From contig CAVOLQ010000004.1 of the NCBI GenBank assembly GCA_963696875.1, positions 124,001-188,000 of the forward strand: DNA of 64,000 nucleotides, written 5' to 3'. Positions 1 through 9,415 of the stretch are shown piece after piece. The DNA is from Albibacterium sp963696875 (GTDB taxonomy: Bacteria; Bacteroidota; Bacteroidia; Sphingobacteriales; Sphingobacteriaceae). Every line of letters starts with the position of its first letter. Within the stretch, counting starts at the first letter, position 1. A program made the position numbers and the translations under genes. Below the pieces are notes generated by a model. It was not told the DNA's origin. It did not search any database and saw nothing but the letters and a program-made list of their open reading frames with translations.

Positions 1-724
1 CTTTTGGGTTTTGGTTCAAGTTATGAATAGCAGAAAATGCCGACCGCGTCAATTGATCCCCTCTTTCTGCGGCTCGTCGTTCAGATAACAAACCAGCAAT
101 TTTTCCATCTTTGATATTCACTATTTCATCAATATCATAAGAAACTTTATAACCCTTTTGTATAAGCTCTTCCACTAAATTTCGCCCATCCTCACGGTTA
201 ACAAAGTGGCTCCTACCGGCGCCAATAAAAACATCGACACCCGATTTAAGATAGTCTGCAGCAATTTCTTGTTGCATCTTTCTAGTTGGAACGTGAGCCA
301 CAAACGCCGCAGGGGTTGCATCCGTTATATCTGTTGTAGCTACCAAACCGGTAGACAAACCATTTTGATGAGCGATCTCTAAGATGGTTGGCACGGGCCT
401 ATCCAGAGAATCTACTCCTACCGCTCCATTTTTTGTTTTTTTTCCGGTAGAATATGCTGTAGCACCCGCAGCCGAATCAGTTATATAGCGATTTGATGAA
501 TTGGTTTTAGCAAATCCGATATGTTTTATCTTCTCCAAATGGAGCCAGTCTTTATTTGCTGTTAGTGCAGCATAGATCTGAGTGGTCCCCATCCCATCAC
601 CAATCATAAAAATTATATTTTTAACTTTTTTCGGAGGGCTTGAAACAGCCGGTTGCTCCGCAAAGACACCGAGGATTATAAAAAAGGAAGCTACTATTAG
701 TTTAATTTCTTTGATATCTTTCAT
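1..724 (-). CDS. PhoA-type alkaline phosphatase, partial (C-terminus beyond window)
   Basis: Exported alkaline phosphatase that would release phosphate from organic monoesters in the periplasm. About 241 N-terminal codons are present; by comparison with the paralogue at 8113-9186 about 115 more lie left of the window. I read a signal peptide (residues 1-23), the metal-binding segment NIIFMIGDGMG near 37-46 and the nucleophile motif ITDSAAGAT with D83 and S84, which fits the classic alkaline phosphatase signature. It is the last gene of the ECF/FecR/SusCD operon and starts 21 bp after the pafA stop. It is clearly paralogous to the copy at 8113-9186 at DNA and protein level, but that copy has Glu where this one has the canonical Asp. 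Confidence 0.93.
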   Translation of the reverse strand, partial: MKDIKEIKLIVASFFIILGVFAEQPAVSSPPKKVKNIIFMIGDGMGTTQIYAALTANKDWLHLEKIKHIGFAKTNSSNRYITDSAAGATAYSTGKKTKNGAVGVDSLDRPVPTILEIAHQNGLSTGLVATTDITDATPAAFVAHVPTRKMQQEIAADYLKSGVDVFIGAGRSHFVNREDGRNLVEELIQKGYKVSYDIDEIVNIKDGKIAGLLSERRAAERGDQLTRSAFSAIHNLNQNPK

Positions 725-745
725 ATTTTTTTCAATTGTTTGATT

Positions 746-2392
746 TTATTTGTTGGTTATTTCTGTGATCACCTGCCCAACATTTCCGCTAGGCATTTGT
801 ATATTTAATAGTGCGGCAATCGTAGGAGCGATATCCGTCATATTAACCGTTCTATGAGTTTTACCAGCATCAATCCCCCAACCCATCCATACTAATGGAA
901 TATGAGCATCATAGGGATACCAGGATCCATGAGAAGCACCCGTTGTTGACCCTTCTATCCAGCCCGAATTCAGGATATAAAAAATATCACCTCCTCTTTT
1001 TGCATGATAGCCATTAGTAAACATTGTTTTTATCGTCTCTGGTAAGGTGGATGAGCTTAATTGATTGACTGGAATAGCATTCATAATGCCTTCTTCCTTC
1101 TTCATCAAATCCACTATTAAGTTCTCAATCGCTTTTTGATCGGCACCAATTCCAGCGATCGCATCTCGGTTCAAATAAAGTTGGTAATTCGCTTCAGCCC
1201 GAATAGCACTATCAATTCCAAATTTTTTCTTTACCTCCTCATTAATGGAGCGAAGGATGCCCGTCTTATTTAATGTTCCACTAGGTAGCTTATTTTCGGC
1301 AAGGAAACCGGGCGAATGCGAGACTCCATGATCAGCCGTAATAAAGAAAAGGTAACCGTCTTTTCCAAAACTATCATCTAGATATTTAAAAAATGCAGCG
1401 AGTTCTTGATCAAGCCTCAAATAGGTATCCTCTATTTCAATTGAATTCGGCCCAAAACGATGCCCAACATCATCGGGAGTCGACAAGCTAATGGCAAGAA
1501 GATCTGTGTCTTCTCCCTGTCCCATACGATAACCTTCCAATGCCGCTTTGGCAAATTCAAGTACTAAAGTATTTCCAAAGGGAGTGCTGGGTGCACTTAC
1601 TGTTCTTTTGCTTTCTGGATCCGTTAGGATATGAGGGAAAATAGGGCTTTTCTCAAAATTAGAAAGCTTACCCTCATAAACTTTGTCATCTTCTGTACTT
1701 TGCTTATAGGTATGAACGGGAAACAAAGTATTCCAATTGCTCTGTATCAGCGACTTAGGCAACTCGCGCTTATTAAATTCATTTACCCATGCTGGAAGCT
1801 CCTTCATATACCAAGTACTGGTAATAAAATGACCGGTACTATAATCAAACCAAAAAGCCCCATCGCCAGAGCGCCCAGCAGGCAATATCGCTCCTCTATC
1901 TTTTATAGAAACACCCACTACTTTACTTCTAAAGTTTGTTGCAATTTTTAGCTCGTCACCTATTGTCGTTGTCAGCAAATTCTTAGGCGATGCTTTACCA
2001 CTCGAAGACTTCGAACCCACCGCATCAACATGTATGTCCCCAACACAATTCATATTTTTTCCTTCAGAAAGTATAGGCCATGAATTACCGGCAATACCAT
2101 GAATAGCGGGTACAGAACCTGTATACACAGACGCATGTCCGCAACCTGTAATAGTTGGCGCATAATTAATCATCGTATTTTCACAACTAAAACCCTCTTT
2201 GAGCAAACGCTTAAAACCGTCTTCTCCATAGCGGTTCTGATAACGATAAAGAAAATCCCAGCGCATTTGATCCACCATTAAACCAATGATGATTTTTGGT
2301 TTTTCTTGCGTGCTTTGACCAATGGAGAATTGGAAAGGGTAAATAATTAGAAACAATGTAATAGGCAGTATTAACCTTAATAAATTTTTCAT
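746..2392 (-). CDS. pafA: PafA-type alkaline phosphatase (type I phosphodiesterase/nucleotide pyrophosphatase superfamily)
   Basis: Exported phosphate monoesterase of the PafA group, 548 aa, in the usual size range. Residues 1-26 form a signal peptide. Catalytic residues can be placed against Elizabethkingia PafA: metal ligand D41 (LMVDQMRWD), nucleophile T80 (NYAPTITGCGH), N103 (AGNSW), and the K164/R166 pair (SIKDRG) that defines PafA-like monoesterases. Later metal-ligand segments TPDDVGHRFGP and FITADHG are present. PafA enzymes are known as phosphate-insensitive phosphatases of Bacteroidetes. It lies 34 bp downstream of susD and 21 bp upstream of a PhoA-type gene, so an organophosphate-scavenging role for the operon is a natural inference. 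Confidence 0.93.
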   Translation of the reverse strand: MKNLLRLILPITLFLIIYPFQFSIGQSTQEKPKIIIGLMVDQMRWDFLYRYQNRYGEDGFKRLLKEGFSCENTMINYAPTITGCGHASVYTGSVPAIHGIAGNSWPILSEGKNMNCVGDIHVDAVGSKSSSGKASPKNLLTTTIGDELKIATNFRSKVVGVSIKDRGAILPAGRSGDGAFWFDYSTGHFITSTWYMKELPAWVNEFNKRELPKSLIQSNWNTLFPVHTYKQSTEDDKVYEGKLSNFEKSPIFPHILTDPESKRTVSAPSTPFGNTLVLEFAKAALEGYRMGQGEDTDLLAISLSTPDDVGHRFGPNSIEIEDTYLRLDQELAAFFKYLDDSFGKDGYLFFITADHGVSHSPGFLAENKLPSGTLNKTGILRSINEEVKKKFGIDSAIRAEANYQLYLNRDAIAGIGADQKAIENLIVDLMKKEEGIMNAIPVNQLSSSTLPETIKTMFTNGYHAKRGGDIFYILNSGWIEGSTTGASHGSWYPYDAHIPLVWMGWGIDAGKTHRTVNMTDIAPTIAALLNIQMPSGNVGQVITEITNK

Positions 2393-2426
2393 ACGTCTAT
2401 TTATCTGTAAAAGTTTTTATATATTA

Positions 2427-4220
2427 TTAGTAACCTGGATTCTGTTTTAATGTCGCCTGTCCGTTTATTGCGCTATTATCAATGGCTCGTTGGGGTATAG
2501 GGAGTATTCCATCTTCTTTTTTATAAACAACACCTACCAGGTGTCCACGTAATTTAGACTCAAATGCCAAAAAGGCATTAAGATACTCGACATCAGTGGC
2601 ATTATCTGCTTTGCCAAACCGAACTATATCATATGCACTATGACCTTCTAAACCCAATTCCAATAAACGCTCAAACAAAATAGTTCTTAATGCCTGGCTA
2701 GAAGAAGCGAAAGCAGTGGAACCACTAGGATAAGTACTTATTTTATAATTTGCTGCATTAGAAATTCCGTCTGGTGATTTAACCCAATTCTGCGAACTAT
2801 TGGTATTGGTTGCCATTCTATTTCTAACCTGATTAACAAGTTCTCTCGCTCGATTAAGGTCTCCAATTCTTACTTCCATCTCAGCTGCCATTAATATTAC
2901 GTCTGCATATCGTATTAATGCTATGTTAAGCGCATTATTAGTTCTTCCAGAAGTATATTTTCCGACATCCTTTTTTAATGTAAAGAATTTTTTGCTCATA
3001 TACGGGCCAGCTGATGCTTGATCACGAAGCCAATCCGTTCCAGGCATAATCCCAAAATCATGAAAAGGAATCCCTCGGCGGCCAACAGTCCAATCAAGGC
3101 GAGGGTCTAAAAAAGATGTTTCTGGAATAAAATTATCAACCGATGTTAAGCCTTCATCATTTTTTACACTTTTTGGATTAGTTACATAATAATCTAAAAA
3201 CGGAAGGCCGTTTTCATCAACTCTGAAATGATCAACGAACCATTGAGTAGGTGCAAAAAAGCTATAGCCACGGCCACTTATTACCCCGTTCTGTGGGCTG
3301 ATGTATACCATATCATGACTCGCATTTCCAGAATTAACTCCTGGCAATCCATCGTTTGTAGAATGCTGTACTCCCCAAACCCATTCGGATCCATTTTCTT
3401 TATCGGCGTCAAAATTTGTATGAAAATCCTTATAAAGCGCATATTTTTCTAATTTATTAGTTTTCCCGTTAGTCATTACGTCATTTAGAGTGGATAATGC
3501 GTCAGCATAGCCAGTTGCATCTCCTTCATTACCCATATAAATTCGAACTTTAGCATAATAGGCTTGTGCCGCCCATTTATTAGCTCTTCCTAAATCCTTT
3601 TTTGATTCATGTAAATTCTTTCTAGCGAAATTAAAATCAGCTTCAATATTGGGCCAAATATTGATATAATTTCCAGATTCATCAAAATTGGGTACACGTG
3701 CATCAGGGGAGTTTTCATCAATCCAAGGTATGTTTTGATAGACTCGTTTTAACATAAAGTAATAATGTCCTCTTAGAAAACGTGCTTCCGCAGCAATTTG
3801 TGTTCTTTCATCCTCTGTTAATCCCGAAGTTATAGTATTTAAAAGAGATAGAACCATATTACATCTCGAAACAGCATTATAATAGAATCTAAAAAATGCT
3901 TGGTTATTTGAGTTCCCCGATGAAACATCATATCTCTGAAATTCAAACATCTGAGGCTGATCACCAGGATCGGATCCTTTATGAGCTTCCCCTCCCCTAA
4001 TACTTCCAAATAATAATTGTCCTGGAGCTGTTGTCATCCCATCATTGCTTCCATTCAGTAAAGAATAGGCGCCTATTAAAGTCTTTTGTATTCCTTCAGA
4101 CGAGTTCAACGAACTTTCGGAATAAGAACCAATAGGTTGCTGCTCTAAGAAAGTCTCTTTACATGAGATAATCGATGTGCATACAGTTAATATAAGCGCA
4201 ATAAAAAAGTACTTTTTCAT
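2427..4220 (-). CDS. SusD/RagB-family outer-membrane lipoprotein
   Basis: Surface glycan- or nutrient-binding lipoprotein that caps the SusC channel upstream of it. 597 aa; signal peptide with lipobox ending at C20 (SIISC). The SusD/RagB pattern is recognisable: an N-terminal helical region with YYFMLKRVYQNIPW, a helical repeat segment IALIRYADVILMAAEMEVRIGD, and the C-terminal segment ILFERLLELGLEGHSAYDIVRFGK followed by ILPIPQRAID. It begins 34 bp after the susC stop and is followed 34 bp later by pafA. The three linked phosphatases suggest a phosphorylated ligand; the sequence itself does not reveal it. Confidence 0.95.
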   Translation of the reverse strand: MKKYFFIALILTVCTSIISCKETFLEQQPIGSYSESSLNSSEGIQKTLIGAYSLLNGSNDGMTTAPGQLLFGSIRGGEAHKGSDPGDQPQMFEFQRYDVSSGNSNNQAFFRFYYNAVSRCNMVLSLLNTITSGLTEDERTQIAAEARFLRGHYYFMLKRVYQNIPWIDENSPDARVPNFDESGNYINIWPNIEADFNFARKNLHESKKDLGRANKWAAQAYYAKVRIYMGNEGDATGYADALSTLNDVMTNGKTNKLEKYALYKDFHTNFDADKENGSEWVWGVQHSTNDGLPGVNSGNASHDMVYISPQNGVISGRGYSFFAPTQWFVDHFRVDENGLPFLDYYVTNPKSVKNDEGLTSVDNFIPETSFLDPRLDWTVGRRGIPFHDFGIMPGTDWLRDQASAGPYMSKKFFTLKKDVGKYTSGRTNNALNIALIRYADVILMAAEMEVRIGDLNRARELVNQVRNRMATNTNSSQNWVKSPDGISNAANYKISTYPSGSTAFASSSQALRTILFERLLELGLEGHSAYDIVRFGKADNATDVEYLNAFLAFESKLRGHLVGVVYKKEDGILPIPQRAIDNSAINGQATLKQNPGY

Positions 4221-4254
4221 ATCAGTATTAATTTTTTTTTAAAATTTAGATTTA

Positions 4255-7200
4255 TTAAAATCCAAGATTTATTCCAAACAATATTTGTTTCGGAGTTGGT
4301 GCTAAATTTGTAACCACACCCATTGATAAATCTCCACCAGACAAATTCGCATCAGGATCTAACCCTGAATAGTTAGTTATTGTGAATAAATTTTGAGCCT
4401 GCAAATAAATTCTCAATCGATCTAATTTAATTTTATTAGTTATTATATTCGGGAAAGTATATCCTAGTTGGAGTGTCTTAAAACGAAGATAAGATGCATC
4501 TTCAACAAAATAACTAGTGACATTTACATTTGAATAAGAATCGAAAAGATCTAATTTGGGTAACTTTGCATTATCTCCCAACTCTGGAGTCCAAGACTCG
4601 TATAGCATTCTTCCACTTCGATTTTGGCTAAAGGTATTAAAGTCTGTAACATAACGTTGTTGATTGTATATATCTCCACCTTGGTTCCAAAAAAGAAAGG
4701 CACTTAAATCAAAGTTCTTGTACCCTAGAGATAGATTCAAACTGGTTTGAAAGTCAGGGTGTGGATTACCAATATAGGTTCGATCTAATGCATTTACAAC
4801 ATTATCTCCATTTACATCCTTGATCTTCCAACGCCCAATAGCTGGAGCAAGCCATGAAGTATGAGTAGCAGAATAAGCATCAACCTCAGCCTGAGAATTG
4901 AAAAAACCTTCAATTTGATATCCATAAAACATTGAGATTGGATGCCCTACCGAAGTAAGCGTCGCGTCACCTTCGCGCGTTGATCCTCCAATAAGTGTCG
5001 CCAAAGGATTATCAAGAACTTTTGTTACTTTATTCTTATATGCCGAGAACAACATTCCTACTTCATAAGTTACATTATTTATGCGCCCACGTTTAGTAAG
5101 CCCTAAGTCTATTCCATTATTCTCCATTTCACCAGCATTAATAAAAGGTTGGGTATAGGTACCACCCGTTAGAGCAGCTTGATTTTGAACTAACAATCCG
5201 CTTACCTTTTTATTGTAAACATCAACCGTAAAATTTACTTTATTATTAAAAAGCGAAGCATCCAATCCTATATTGGTAATAATATTCTCTTCCCATCTCG
5301 CATATGGATTCCCAAGTTTAGATAAAACATAACTATCAGATTTGCTTGAATTACTTCCTGAAATAGGATAGGATTGTTCAATATCTGATACATAAACGTC
5401 GTACTGATTCTCGTTACTTAGCCCCGTTTGATTCCCAATAATTCCCCAACTCGTACGTAATTTTAAGTCAGTTAACCATTCCATATTCTGCATAAACTTT
5501 TCTGAGGAAATACGCCAACCTATAGCGGCAGCTGGGAAATAACCTACTCTATTGTTTTTTGCAAACTTAGAAGACTCATCTCTACGAAGTGTAGCATTAA
5601 ATAAGTACTTATCCTGAAATGCATAGTCCAATCTAGAAAACAGTGAATATAGAGCACTACGACTATAACCTCCTGAATTTGTTCGACTTCCAAGTCCTGC
5701 GTCAATTACATGAAAATCTGGATTTTCTTGTTGTGCGACCGGATAGTCCAATCTAGTAGCTGAAAGAGCCCTTGAAAAATTCTTTATTGCTTCAGAACCT
5801 ATAAGTATTTTGAAATCATGTTTTTCTGCTAAAATATAATTATACATTAAAGTGTTCGACCAAGTCCACGAGTTTGAACTGGCTTCACTAGATAGAAACG
5901 AGTTATTACCGAAGTTCTCTGAATGTTCGTAAGTTATTGCAGAGAAATCCTGAATGCTCCTTGTGAACCTATCAAAACCTAGTGAAGTTCTTGCTGTAAG
6001 TCCCTTTATTATATCAACTTCGCCATATACATTTCCAAAAACTCCATAATTCTCATCTTTATCGAACCGGTTACGCCAAGATTCCGTTATTGGATTATAA
6101 CTTTCTGCCCCTGAGGTACCCGGCGCAGCTGTACTAGCAGGATTTCCCATAATATCATAAACCGGAATGATGGCAAGCATCGTCCATGCTGCCTCTGGAT
6201 ATGGATTACTTCTATTACTATTTATATAAGAAGCTCGTAAGTTTTCACCGATACGTATACTTTTTCCAATGTTATAGGATGAATTCGCGGTAAAAGTATA
6301 GCGTTCTAGAAAATTTGTTTTAGAAGAAGTGCTTCGTTGATCAAAATAATCTAAGCCCAGCATATAGGTTCCACTTTCCGACCCTCCCGAAGCTGAAATG
6401 TTATAATTTTGTTGAGGCGCAGAATTATACATTTCATTAAACCAATCTGTATTTCCAGATTTAACAATTTGATGGGTCGCAAAATTGTAATTTGCTGGAT
6501 CAACCAAACTAGCAAACCTCGCGGGATCAGTAATTCGAATACTTTCAAGCTCCGCTCCCCCTATATTTGCGCCATTACTTCTTACAAGAACATATTCGGG
6601 AATTACAGGAACTGCACCTTTCCCATATTGAGGGTGCGTCCAGCCAGGATCGCCGACTTTTAATCCAGCTCCTTCCAATTGCTTCCAATACATTTCACCA
6701 TATTCTTGAGCATTCAATAAAGTGGGAAAATTATTTTTGCTAACACCGTTCACACCATAATATGTATTAACATTTATTTTCGTAGGTCCGCTTCTACCTT
6801 TTTTCGTGGTAATGATGATAACGCCATTCGCGGCTCTCGCTCCATAGATTGAGGCTGAAGATGCATCTTTTAAAACCTGAAGTGATTCTATGTCATTAGG
6901 ATTTAGATTATCTATTCCGGAGGAAACAGGAACACCGTCAATTACATATAGTGGGCCAGATCCAGTAAATGAACCAAATCCACGAATACGTACTTTTGCC
7001 GATCCACCCAATTCTCCACTTGTACTCACGGTTACACCTGAGGCCCGGCCCTGCAATTGACTAGTAACATTCCCGGAAGGATTTGATAATAATTGATCTG
7101 TGTTTACTACAGAGACCGAACCTACTATATCCTTTTTAAGCTCAGTAATATAACCGGTCACAACCACCTCACTCAAAGACGACTCTTCCTCTATTAGAGT

Positions 7201-7860
7201 CACACTAATAAGGTTATTGGAACCGACCATAATTTCCTGCTGAGCATAGCCAACATAAGTAAAAACCAAAATACTTTGTTCACTAGCAACAGAAATAGAA
7301 TAGTTTCCCGAATTATCAGTAGATGTTCCAATAGAAGTTCCTTTTAGACGAACACTTACCCCATATAAAGGATCCCCGTCTTGATCCATAACCTTACCCC
7401 TAATCTCCTTTTGCTGTATTTCAGCTGTCAGGGTATTCGCAACCTTCGTTTCATCCTTCTTAATCAAAATATTATTCTCAACAATTTTGAAGGTGAACGG
7501 AAGATTTCGCAAAGACGCTTCTAAAGCTTTCTCAATAGTAGCATTATTTACCTCGATATTAATGTTAGAATTTTTAAACTCGTTACTATTGTACACAAAC
7601 ACATAACCGGTCTGCTCTTTAATAGATTCGAACACACTTGTTAAGGAAACATTTCTCTCCTTTAATGTAACCATTTGTGCAAAGCTCTCTGCATTGACTT
7701 GCATAATAGTAAAGAAAAGGATGAATACGGAAAGATGAAGTCGCATAAGGATTTTTCTTTTATTTGCAATCAAAATTCGACAACACGAATTTATAATCGT
7801 TAAGGATTTAACGCTCAGCCATGAGCTCATCATGGCCGACGAAAATGAATTTAATTTCAT
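4255..7860 (-). CDS. SusC/RagA TonB-dependent outer-membrane transporter with STN domain
   Basis: Outer-membrane beta-barrel importer energised by TonB, partner of the SusD gene just downstream. Domain order: signal sequence, STN secretin/TonB short domain (about residues 60-118), carboxypeptidase-regulatory-like domain (about 150-225), plug with YVIDGVPVSSGIDNLNPNDI and GARAANGVIIITTKKG, then the barrel to residue 1201. An STN domain is typical of receptors that signal to an FecR anti-sigma factor, and an ECF/FecR pair lies upstream. The first ATG gives a 38-residue extension before a conventional signal peptide; an alternative start at 7746 (MRLHLSVFILF) is equally plausible. A leader with two hairpins precedes it. 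Confidence 0.95.
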   Translation of the reverse strand: MKLNSFSSAMMSSWLSVKSLTIINSCCRILIANKRKILMRLHLSVFILFFTIMQVNAESFAQMVTLKERNVSLTSVFESIKEQTGYVFVYNSNEFKNSNINIEVNNATIEKALEASLRNLPFTFKIVENNILIKKDETKVANTLTAEIQQKEIRGKVMDQDGDPLYGVSVRLKGTSIGTSTDNSGNYSISVASEQSILVFTYVGYAQQEIMVGSNNLISVTLIEEESSLSEVVVTGYITELKKDIVGSVSVVNTDQLLSNPSGNVTSQLQGRASGVTVSTSGELGGSAKVRIRGFGSFTGSGPLYVIDGVPVSSGIDNLNPNDIESLQVLKDASSASIYGARAANGVIIITTKKGRSGPTKINVNTYYGVNGVSKNNFPTLLNAQEYGEMYWKQLEGAGLKVGDPGWTHPQYGKGAVPVIPEYVLVRSNGANIGGAELESIRITDPARFASLVDPANYNFATHQIVKSGNTDWFNEMYNSAPQQNYNISASGGSESGTYMLGLDYFDQRSTSSKTNFLERYTFTANSSYNIGKSIRIGENLRASYINSNRSNPYPEAAWTMLAIIPVYDIMGNPASTAAPGTSGAESYNPITESWRNRFDKDENYGVFGNVYGEVDIIKGLTARTSLGFDRFTRSIQDFSAITYEHSENFGNNSFLSSEASSNSWTWSNTLMYNYILAEKHDFKILIGSEAIKNFSRALSATRLDYPVAQQENPDFHVIDAGLGSRTNSGGYSRSALYSLFSRLDYAFQDKYLFNATLRRDESSKFAKNNRVGYFPAAAIGWRISSEKFMQNMEWLTDLKLRTSWGIIGNQTGLSNENQYDVYVSDIEQSYPISGSNSSKSDSYVLSKLGNPYARWEENIITNIGLDASLFNNKVNFTVDVYNKKVSGLLVQNQAALTGGTYTQPFINAGEMENNGIDLGLTKRGRINNVTYEVGMLFSAYKNKVTKVLDNPLATLIGGSTREGDATLTSVGHPISMFYGYQIEGFFNSQAEVDAYSATHTSWLAPAIGRWKIKDVNGDNVVNALDRTYIGNPHPDFQTSLNLSLGYKNFDLSAFLFWNQGGDIYNQQRYVTDFNTFSQNRSGRMLYESWTPELGDNAKLPKLDLFDSYSNVNVTSYFVEDASYLRFKTLQLGYTFPNIITNKIKLDRLRIYLQAQNLFTITNYSGLDPDANLSGGDLSMGVVTNLAPTPKQILFGINLGF

Positions 7861-7869
7861 ACTTTTGTA

Positions 7870-8016
7870 GGGTTTGGGTTAATACTCAATTTGCAATGAT
7901 TTTTTTCGATCTTATCGAAAGGGTTAACTCAGATGTTTGCCTCCCGATTGCCGTCGGGGGGCTTTTTTTTCAACCCGGAATTTGGTTCTCTATTGTATCC
8001 TTTTTTTCATATTAAT
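7870..8016 (-). repeat. Duplicated leader, copy A (upstream of susC)
   Basis: About 140 bp clearly similar to 9258-9400, differing by scattered substitutions and small gaps. Both copies hold two hairpins. Hairpin 1 (7943-7958) pairs CCCGA with TCGGG around TTGCCG; hairpin 2 (7904-7920) pairs TTTCGAT with ATCGAAA around CTT. On the plus strand hairpin 1 runs into T8 and would resemble a terminator, but the genes here run the other way. It sits directly 5' of susC, so it probably forms part of the susC 5' untranslated region. Confidence 0.8.
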
Positions 8017-8112
8017 AATAGATTAAATTGTTCGTTTTTGTTAATAGCAATGAACCCTATTCCCGGTTTGTTAGCCGATCAAGATTCCATCCGGTCTTAT
8101 GACCGCTTCCTC

Positions 8113-9186
8113 CTAATTTTTAAATTGGAAGGCGTTCATAAACTTTTCGAAGATAGTATTGTTGTGATATATTCCCATGAACTCTTCTGCCCCTGGTCCA
8201 AAAGCAAATACAGGAACCATTACACTAGTATGCCCTTTACTCGAAAACTCCCCCCTCACCTTTCCTGTTTCTATATCTCCGCCAGTAAGGGTTAAACCAC
8301 CAGTCTCATGATCTGCAGTAATAACGACCAAGGTTTCGCCATCTTTCTCAGCAAATTCTAGAACTTTACCGATGGTGCGGTCAAAATCCAACATCTCTTC
8401 AATAACATAATCAAGATCATTGGCATGCCCTCCATGATCAATTCTTGAAGCCTCTATCATAAGAAAAAATCCTTTTGGGTTTTGGTTCAAGATATGTATG
8501 GCAGAAAACGCAGATTTAATCAACTGATCTCCTCTTTCTGCAACTCGTAATTCAGGCAATAGCCCAGCTAACTTTCCTTCTTTTACTTCTACGATTTCGT
8601 TAATATCAAATGAAACCTTATACCCTTTTTCTTTAAGCTCTTGTATTAAATCGCGTCCATCTTCACGTTCAACAAACTGGCTTCTACCAGCTCCTATAAA
8701 CACATCAACGCCCGATTTAAGGTAATCTGCAGCAATTTCTTGCTGCATACTTCTCTGTGGAACATGAGCCGTAAATGCAGCTGGGGTGGCGTCAGTAAGA
8801 TCCGCAGTTGCCACGAGACCTGTCGATAACCCGTTTTTGTGGGCTATCTCTAAGATCGTCGGCATGGGCCTGTCAAGAGAGTCAACACCGATCGCTCCAT
8901 TTTTTGTTTTCTGCCCAATAGCAAAAGCCGTTGCTCCTGCAGCCGACTCAGTAATATAACGGTTTGCAGAATTAGTTTTAGAAAACCCAATATGTTTTAT
9001 CTTCTCCAAGTGTAGCCAACCCTTATTGGCGGTTAACCCTGCATAGATTTGTGTGGCACCCATTCCATCACCCACCATAAAAATAATATTTTTAACCTTT
9101 TTGGGTGTGTTCGAAGGAGCTTGCTGCTGAGCGTAAGCACCATAAACAATTAAAAAGGAAGCAATAATCAGTTTAATTTTTTTCAT
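8113..9186 (-). CDS. PhoA-type alkaline phosphatase, paralogue with D-to-E change beside the nucleophile
   Basis: Exported alkaline phosphatase, 357 aa, shorter than E. coli PhoA. Residues 1-20 are a signal peptide. Visible metal ligands and catalytic segments: D40 (MVGDGMG), S81, TDATPAAF at 131-138, E245, D250/H251/H254 (RIDHGGHANDL), D292/H293 (TADHETGG) and a C-terminal KGHTSV. The nucleophile motif reads ITESAAGAT, so the Asp normally preceding Ser is E80; the paralogue at 1-724 keeps Asp. The gene sits between fecR and susC, an unusual place, and each side is bordered by a copy of the same leader. This indicates local duplication. Activity is likely but may be altered. Confidence 0.93.
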   Translation of the reverse strand: MKKIKLIIASFLIVYGAYAQQQAPSNTPKKVKNIIFMVGDGMGATQIYAGLTANKGWLHLEKIKHIGFSKTNSANRYITESAAGATAFAIGQKTKNGAIGVDSLDRPMPTILEIAHKNGLSTGLVATADLTDATPAAFTAHVPQRSMQQEIAADYLKSGVDVFIGAGRSQFVEREDGRDLIQELKEKGYKVSFDINEIVEVKEGKLAGLLPELRVAERGDQLIKSAFSAIHILNQNPKGFFLMIEASRIDHGGHANDLDYVIEEMLDFDRTIGKVLEFAEKDGETLVVITADHETGGLTLTGGDIETGKVRGEFSSKGHTSVMVPVFAFGPGAEEFMGIYHNNTIFEKFMNAFQFKN

Positions 9187-9257
9187 AAGTATTCTGCTAA
9201 TTCTTTTAATAATATCTCATTATCGGACTATCTAGTAATCTCCTAATTTATTGGCTG

Positions 9258-9400
9258 GGGCTAATACTCAATTTGCAATGATTTTATTCGATCTTGTCGA
9301 ACGGGTCAGATGTTTGCCACCCAATTGCCGTTGGGGCGCATTTTATAACCCAGAATTTGGTGTTCTATAGTATCCGTTTTTTCATATTTTATTATTTAAA
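9258..9400 (-). repeat. Duplicated leader, copy B (upstream of the PhoA paralogue)
   Basis: Second copy of the leader at 7870-8016. Hairpin 1 (9320-9335) reads CCCAA-TTGCCG-TTGGG: relative to copy A a G-C pair has become A-T with both sides changed, so pairing is kept while the loop is unchanged. Hairpin 2 (9287-9301) keeps TTCGA/TCGAA but loses the inner pair. It lies between the fecR stop and the inserted phosphatase gene. Confidence 0.78.
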
Positions 9401-9415
9401 TGATTTAATAACTTC

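Noticed and set aside
7943..7970. Intrinsic terminator on the plus strand (hairpin plus T8)
   Set aside because: No plus-strand gene ends there, the copy at 9320 lacks the T run, and the conserved part is the hairpin within a minus-strand leader.
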